A stretch of 60,090 bases of DNA from a virus. The stretch lies in IMG/VR virus record IMGVR_UViG_3300042486_000250, positions 1 through 60,090 of that record. One strand, 5' to 3'. Each line of letters opens with the position of its first letter. The first letter of the stretch is position 1. The position numbers and the translations under genes are program-made. Shown here one piece after another: positions 56,824-60,090 of this stretch. The notes beneath the pieces were generated by a model. That model saw nothing but the letters and a program-made list of their open reading frames with translations. It was not told where the DNA came from and made no database searches.

Positions 56824-57177
56824 TTAGGCGTTGGTTGATTTTGGTGAGCAGGAACCGTCAGCGCATGAGTCGCAGACCACAGCGTGGTCGTACACCTCAA
56901 AGTATTTGTCGCTCTCGTAGATGTCGTAACCCTTCTGACGAAGTCGGTGTGCGACCTCGGTGTAGTCGGGGTCACCCTCGTCCTCGTCAACGAGCAAGTC
57001 CAGCAGGTGGACGCCCGTCTCCTGACCGAAGTAGATGAGGACTCGGTTGTGCCACTTGTAGCGAGCAGGTTGCTCGTGAGGCATCTCGTCCTCAAAGTCA
57101 GCGCAGAGAATCCAGTCGGACACTTCAGGCTGAACCTCGTGGTAGTTGCCATTTCGGTAGATGCGCTCAATGCTCAT
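56824..57177 (-). CDS. acidic hypothetical protein with Cys tail
   Basis: ATG 57175-57177 gives 117 residues. A DWILCADFEDEMP opening, a WHNRVLIYFGQETGVHLLDLLVDEDEGDP centre, and VVCDSCADGSC near the end, a Cys cluster that may bind metal. The ribosome site is weak. Overlaps its upstream gene by 4 nt. Confidence 0.5.
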   Translation of the reverse strand: MSIERIYRNGNYHEVQPEVSDWILCADFEDEMPHEQPARYKWHNRVLIYFGQETGVHLLDLLVDEDEGDPDYTEVAHRLRQKGYDIYESDKYFEVYDHAVVCDSCADGSCSPKSTNA

Positions 57178-57443
57178 TGGGTTACTTCTTTCTTGTTGTT
57201 GATTGCTGTGAGCCACTCGGTCTCGGTCACTGTCTGACCGTTCACGATGTAAAAGGCGTTGGTGACTTGACCGTCAATGACAGGCGCCAGTTGGTAGACA
57301 TGGGCGTTGTTCTCTTCCTCCATGTGCTGGGCAATCCATTGCTCGGCAAGGAATGCGTTGTCATGGTAGGTAGTGACTTGTGCTGTGCAGTCACCCTTGC
57401 GGATGCCAGCCACTCTGACTCGTGTTTCTGTTGGTGTTTCCAT
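57174..57443 (-). CDS. hypothetical protein
   Basis: ATG 57441-57443 after AAGGAG gives 89 residues. Strand-helix order (ETRVRVAGIRKGDCTAQVTTY, NAFLAEQWIAQHMEEENN) resembles small beta-alpha proteins, then a YIVNGQTVTETEWLTAI end. Function unknown. Confidence 0.5.
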   Translation of the reverse strand: METPTETRVRVAGIRKGDCTAQVTTYHDNAFLAEQWIAQHMEEENNAHVYQLAPVIDGQVTNAFYIVNGQTVTETEWLTAINNKKEVTQ

Positions 57444-57462
57444 TGTTGTTCTCCTTGGTTGT

Positions 57463-58005
57463 TCAGAATGGGTAGAGGTCATCGTTGACCCAGTAGCGGT
57501 TGTTCGGAATCTGTGGCTGAGCGTTGCTGTCGCCACGCTGACGCAGTCGCATCGTGACGCAGGCGTCCACCAGTTCTCGGTATGCCTGCTCAGTGGTCGG
57601 TACGAATGGAATCTCTTGGCGATACTCAAGGTCTCCAGCATTCAGCAACCACAGTGGCAACTCCAAACGACCATTGTGTTCTGCCCAGTGCCACAAGGCA
57701 TCCCAGCCCTGCGATGAGCCGATTGGCATCTCGCCACCCTTGTTGTCACCGTCACACCAGTTCGCACTGTCACCGACCCACACTGACAAGCCCCTGCCCT
57801 TCTTGTCGGTCACAAGAATCGGCAACGCAGTGCCTGCCCACTTGCGGTCAATGTTGGCGTCAAGGCGAGCGCAGTACTTCTCAAACTTCTCGCTCGGTGA
57901 CCATGAGTACTTGTATCGGAACTCAACGACACCGATGTCACCGAAGACATCGGACAGTCCCTTGATTCTCTTGGTCTTCGTAATTGCGTATTGGTAAACG
58001 CCCAT
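57463..58005 (-). CDS. hypothetical protein
   Basis: This encodes 180 residues with AAAGGAG before the ATG. N-terminal basic strand (YAITKTKRIKGLSDVF), then a mixed domain with several Trp (WDALWHWAEHNGRLELPLWLL) and a VPTTEQAYRELVDACVTMRLRQ helix. First gene after the hairpins at 58032-58093. No family recognised. Confidence 0.55.
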   Translation of the reverse strand: MGVYQYAITKTKRIKGLSDVFGDIGVVEFRYKYSWSPSEKFEKYCARLDANIDRKWAGTALPILVTDKKGRGLSVWVGDSANWCDGDNKGGEMPIGSSQGWDALWHWAEHNGRLELPLWLLNAGDLEYRQEIPFVPTTEQAYRELVDACVTMRLRQRGDSNAQPQIPNNRYWVNDDLYPF

Positions 58006-58030
58006 TGTGATTCTCCTTTGTTGTGGACAA

Positions 58031-58093
58031 TGTCCTCACCATGCACCGACCGAAGCCGATGCACAGTGAGGACACCAGCGCCGTGAGGCGCTG
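58031..58093 (-). other. tandem hairpin element 6 of 7 (UUCG-capped)
   Basis: On the minus strand 58031-58050 and 58055-58074 pair at all 20 positions (four G-U) around a UUCG tetraloop (58051-58054). The plus strand would have four mismatches. The short stem is CAGCGC/GCGCTG (58076-58081, 58088-58093). It lies 28 nt after the stop at 58122 and 25 nt before the ATG at 58005. Confidence 0.87.
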
Positions 58094-58121
58094 ATGCCGT
58101 TTTGATCAATTTGTGTGTGTG

Positions 58122-58583
58122 TTACGAAGCGAGGTAGTCAACCTCGTACTTCGCAAGGTGGCGCTTGATGGTTGCCGTTGACCATTCGGTCATACCAGCA
58201 ACAGGCTCAGCATTCTCACGCTTTACAAGACGCAAGAAGTACTGCACCCAACTGGTATCGGACTCATCGGACACATTGACTCGCAAGCCCATCGCACTCT
58301 TGATGTGCTCAGGGCTGAGTCGTTCTTCAATGACCTTTTCGCCATCCCACACTCGTGAGAATGAACCGCCGACCATCGCTTCAAGGTAAAGCGACAGGCG
58401 AGCGAACACCTTGTGGGCGTTCTTCTCAGAGATGCGACCCTGCTGGACAATCATCATGCTGAACATGAGGTCACCAATAGGGAAGCGTGGGTAGCCGTTG
58501 GAGTCAGTGAAGTCGCCATCAGGTGTGGTGGCGAGGAACTCTTTATAAACGGGGGTGTTTCCCCAGTCAACATTAAGTGCCAT
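58122..58583 (-). CDS. hypothetical protein, first gene of the minus array
   Basis: ATG 58581-58583 after AAGGAG gives 153 residues. DWGNTPVYKEFLATTPDGDFTDSN start, a helical middle (AHKVFARLSLYLEAMVGGSF) and a C-terminal helix (STATIKRHLAKYEVDYL). As the first gene it is closest to the array promoter. Family unknown. Confidence 0.55.
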   Translation of the reverse strand: MALNVDWGNTPVYKEFLATTPDGDFTDSNGYPRFPIGDLMFSMMIVQQGRISEKNAHKVFARLSLYLEAMVGGSFSRVWDGEKVIEERLSPEHIKSAMGLRVNVSDESDTSWVQYFLRLVKRENAEPVAGMTEWSTATIKRHLAKYEVDYLAS

Positions 58584-58640
58584 TGTGTGGTGCTCCTTTG
58601 GTAGAGGGAACGGATTGTCCGTCCCCAGCACCCATCAAAC

Positions 58641-58710
58641 GAGTTGTTGCCAGACTCTGGCGTTCAATTACTTGCCTCCCAAGTGATGCGCCAGTTACTG
58701 GCAACAACTC
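58641..58710 (-). other. large stem-loop element 7 of 7
   Basis: GAGTTGTTGCCAG (58641-58653) pairs perfectly with CTGGCAACAACTC (58698-58710). Inside, CTGGCG/CGCCAG (58657-58662, 58689-58694) and ACTTG/CAAGT (58670-58674, 58680-58684) continue the stem, making one 70-nt rod. It lies 57 nt before the first gene of the array. Confidence 0.8.
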
Positions 58711-58960
58711 TCATGGGGGAGGCTTCCATGCTGATGAATGCTGGGCACGGAGCCGAGGGGCTTATGCCCCCCGACACCGTTGCATGACCTGACCGCATCA
58801 CCATGTGGGGGCTTTCCAATGACTTAGAGCCACAGCCAGCGCAAGCACTGACTGTTTTATCCCGATGATGCGGTATGCGAATCGTTTCCCCGTCATGGGT
58901 GAAGTTTGGCGCCAAACACTTTCGGTGTTTCAGTAACGCCAATTCATCTGTGTAGGTCAC
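58664..58960 (-). CDS. doubtful short reading frame
   Basis: A GTG at 58958-58960 opens a 98-codon frame. The first 60 codons read like a protein (TYTDELALLKHRKCLAPNF, VSACAGCGSKSLES, possible zinc ligands), but the ribosome site is missing and the end runs through the stem-loop. It may be a decayed gene or chance. Confidence 0.25.
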   Translation of the reverse strand: MTYTDELALLKHRKCLAPNFTHDGETIRIPHHRDKTVSACAGCGSKSLESPHMVMRSGHATVSGGISPSAPCPAFISMEASPMRVVASNWRITWEASN

Positions 58961-60090
58961 AGTGTTGCCACTGTCCGTTGGTAGTTAGTCCATAAAGCGA
59001 CAATGTGTCGCACCGCTGAAGCCATCGCACCCTCGCACTCGTAACTGATTCGCCTACACCATTGCCTGTCCTGCAAAGGCTCCTTGGAGCAAGTGACCCA
59101 CTAAGGGGTCAACGACCCACTATGGGGTCAACACAATGCAGTGTCAGCGTTGGACTGGGCGTCAGTGGGTCATCTCGCAGTATCCGCACCATGTCGCCCG
59201 TAATCTCCGCACCGTGAGGTGAGAAGAATGCGAGCGCCAAATAGGTATGTGAGGACTTACGAGAGCCGAACGAATGCCAAATGAATCTTCTGATTCGCAT
59301 ATCTCTTGTAGATAGTTCGCCCAACTTCTTACTAACTCATGTCCAGCAGGAAAGGCTTCGCAGGCTTGCGCCTCCACCATTCCTGCCTGTGCGCTTGGCG
59401 CATCTGAGTGTCTCCCAGCGAATGCGAGCCATGGGCTCTGCTGAGGAAGAACATCTTCGGAACTATCTGAAATTGTCAAGGGACGAACTGGATTCCATGA
59501 ACCGTGGAGGCAACTGAATCTGAACTGCAATGCCCAAGGACTTAGGGCAGGACAGGAACAGGGCGCTATGGGAGTGGGCAAAGCCCAGCCATCAAGAACA
59601 CGGCGGAATCTTCAGTTGGAAAAGAGCGCCCCGAAGGGCACAGCAAAAGTCTCCCACAAGGGGGGGGTGGTGTGTCAATAGTTTTCAAACAATTTTTCTG
59701 ATTTCTTTTGAGCCATATGTGGCAAGGGTCTGAGGGACAGAGGGCGCTGGAAAGGGCGCCCAAACCGTTCCTACGGGCTCTGAATGCCATGGAGGGAGAC
59801 AGGGAAGGGAGGGGGGGGGAGAGGGGCTGAGAGGGGCTCTGAGGTGGCAATGGGGGGAGTGTGGGTGATGTGGCTGGAATAGGTCAATTTTGATCAATTG
59901 TTGAGTGATTGCTGGGGAAATGGGAAACATTGGTCAGTGGGGTGGGGTGGGGTCATGTGAAGTTGCCCCCCTCGCCCTCTCGTGTGTGCCCCCGATTCCA
60001 TAGCCCCAGCCGTAGTGCATGACCATGCAGTCATTTATGCATAAAAAGTGATCAATTTTGGTGATTTCCCTTACGCCACAAGGGTTTCCG
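58961..60090. other. gene-poor region with repeats and G-runs
   Basis: About 1.1 kb with no reading frame that has both a ribosome site and family-like sequence. It holds a small hairpin at 58997-59011 followed by CACCGCTGAAGCC, tandem 19-bp repeats at 59095-59132, a run of eight G near 59660, dense G-tracts at 59800-59850 and 59938-59952, and TGATCAATT copies at 59890 and 60048. It probably contains the promoter of the minus array and could include an origin or packaging site. Confidence 0.6.
59095..59132 (+). repeat. two tandem 19-bp repeats
   Basis: GACCCACTAAGGGGTCAAC (59095-59113) is followed directly by GACCCACTATGGGGTCAAC (59114-59132), one difference. Each unit has an inner GACCC/GGGTC dyad. 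An inverted AGTGGGTCA lies at 59164-59172. This is a likely protein-binding site. Confidence 0.75.

Noticed and set aside
47298-58710. Reading the hairpins as ordinary intrinsic terminators
   Set aside because: No U-run follows, and the gap between hairpin and next start (25-57 nt) leaves little space for a new promoter and leader. Terminators without U-tract remain possible and are kept as an alternative.
59281-59517. Plus-strand frame of 78 codons
   Set aside because: No ribosome site and it overlaps the previous frame on the other strand. The last 30 codons look helical, which is too little to call a gene.
59162-59581. Minus-strand frame of 139 codons
   Set aside because: No ribosome site, odd composition (many Cys, Trp, Ser, Pro) and no family pattern. 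It may be a decayed gene, but I cannot support it.
59566-59930. Pro/Ser-rich minus-strand frames
   Set aside because: They arise from G-runs on the plus strand, with no coding signs.
1-60090. CRISPR array, tRNA genes, integrase or insertion sequence
   Set aside because: I looked for regular spacer repeats, tRNA T-loop patterns and recombinase motifs. None was convincing. The small AlpA-like protein alone does not show lysogeny.

Overview
The window is one continuous stretch of a contractile-tailed (myovirus) phage genome, and the host is most likely an actinobacterium. The phage call rests on a run of virion genes in canonical order: major capsid, connectors, tail sheath, tail tube, frameshifted tail chaperone, tape measure, LysM/gp53-like protein, hub, gp25, gpJ and gpI. 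The host call rests on two WhiB-family iron-sulfur proteins (44390-44794 and 45858-46235), which are confined to Actinobacteria and their phages, on a secreted resuscitation-promoting-factor-like lysin, and on frequent GTG/TTG starts. Terminase, portal and protease are absent and probably lie upstream of base 1, so the window is part of a larger genome. I saw no tRNA gene, CRISPR array, integrase or transposase.

Layout. (1) 1-19586, plus strand: virion module, a putative holin and a SAP-domain protein. (2) 19579-20706, minus strand: a four-gene cassette with a Dps-type ferritin and three small basic proteins. (3) 20854-35171, plus strand: replication and recombination. It holds a helix-turn-helix protein with iteron-like repeats inside its gene, a DnaC-like loader, a DnaB-like helicase, a primase, a SNF2 helicase, an ssDNA-binding protein, family A DNA polymerase, RecA, a Cas4/RecB-like nuclease and two small resolvase-like nucleases. 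Genes are packed with ATGA or TAATG overlaps. (4) 35207-39773, plus strand: a SpoVS homologue followed by many small, Pro/Arg/Gly-rich proteins without recognised domains. (5) 39824-45831, plus strand: Cys-rich proteins, a HAD nucleotidase, a DUF6378 protein, WhiB, the lysin, and small helix-turn-helix and zinc-ribbon proteins, with one gene (43961-44329) on the opposite strand. (6) A bidirectional terminator at 45811-45847. (7) 45858-58583, all minus strand: a long array of small, mostly acidic proteins of unknown function with a second WhiB, a DUF932 protein, a SMARCAL1-like helicase and a DUF6011 protein. This looks like an early, host-takeover region. (8) 58584-60090: little or no coding, with a large stem-loop, tandem 19-bp repeats and long G-runs.

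The most unusual signal is in region 7. Six internal gene boundaries carry a pair of RNA hairpins, a short one just after the upstream stop codon and a longer one 25-57 nt before the next start. A seventh, single large stem-loop lies before the first gene. Several pair fully only as minus-strand RNA, because their imperfect positions become G-U wobbles on that strand and A-C mismatches on the other. Three have UUCG or GNRA tetraloops, and no U-tract follows any I inspected. They look like a repeated RNA control or processing element that divides the array into units. Other points of note are the phage Dps cassette, the +1 frameshift extension of the tail chaperone, the phage SpoVS, the iteron-like repeats and a 20-bp perfect inverted repeat inside a small gene.
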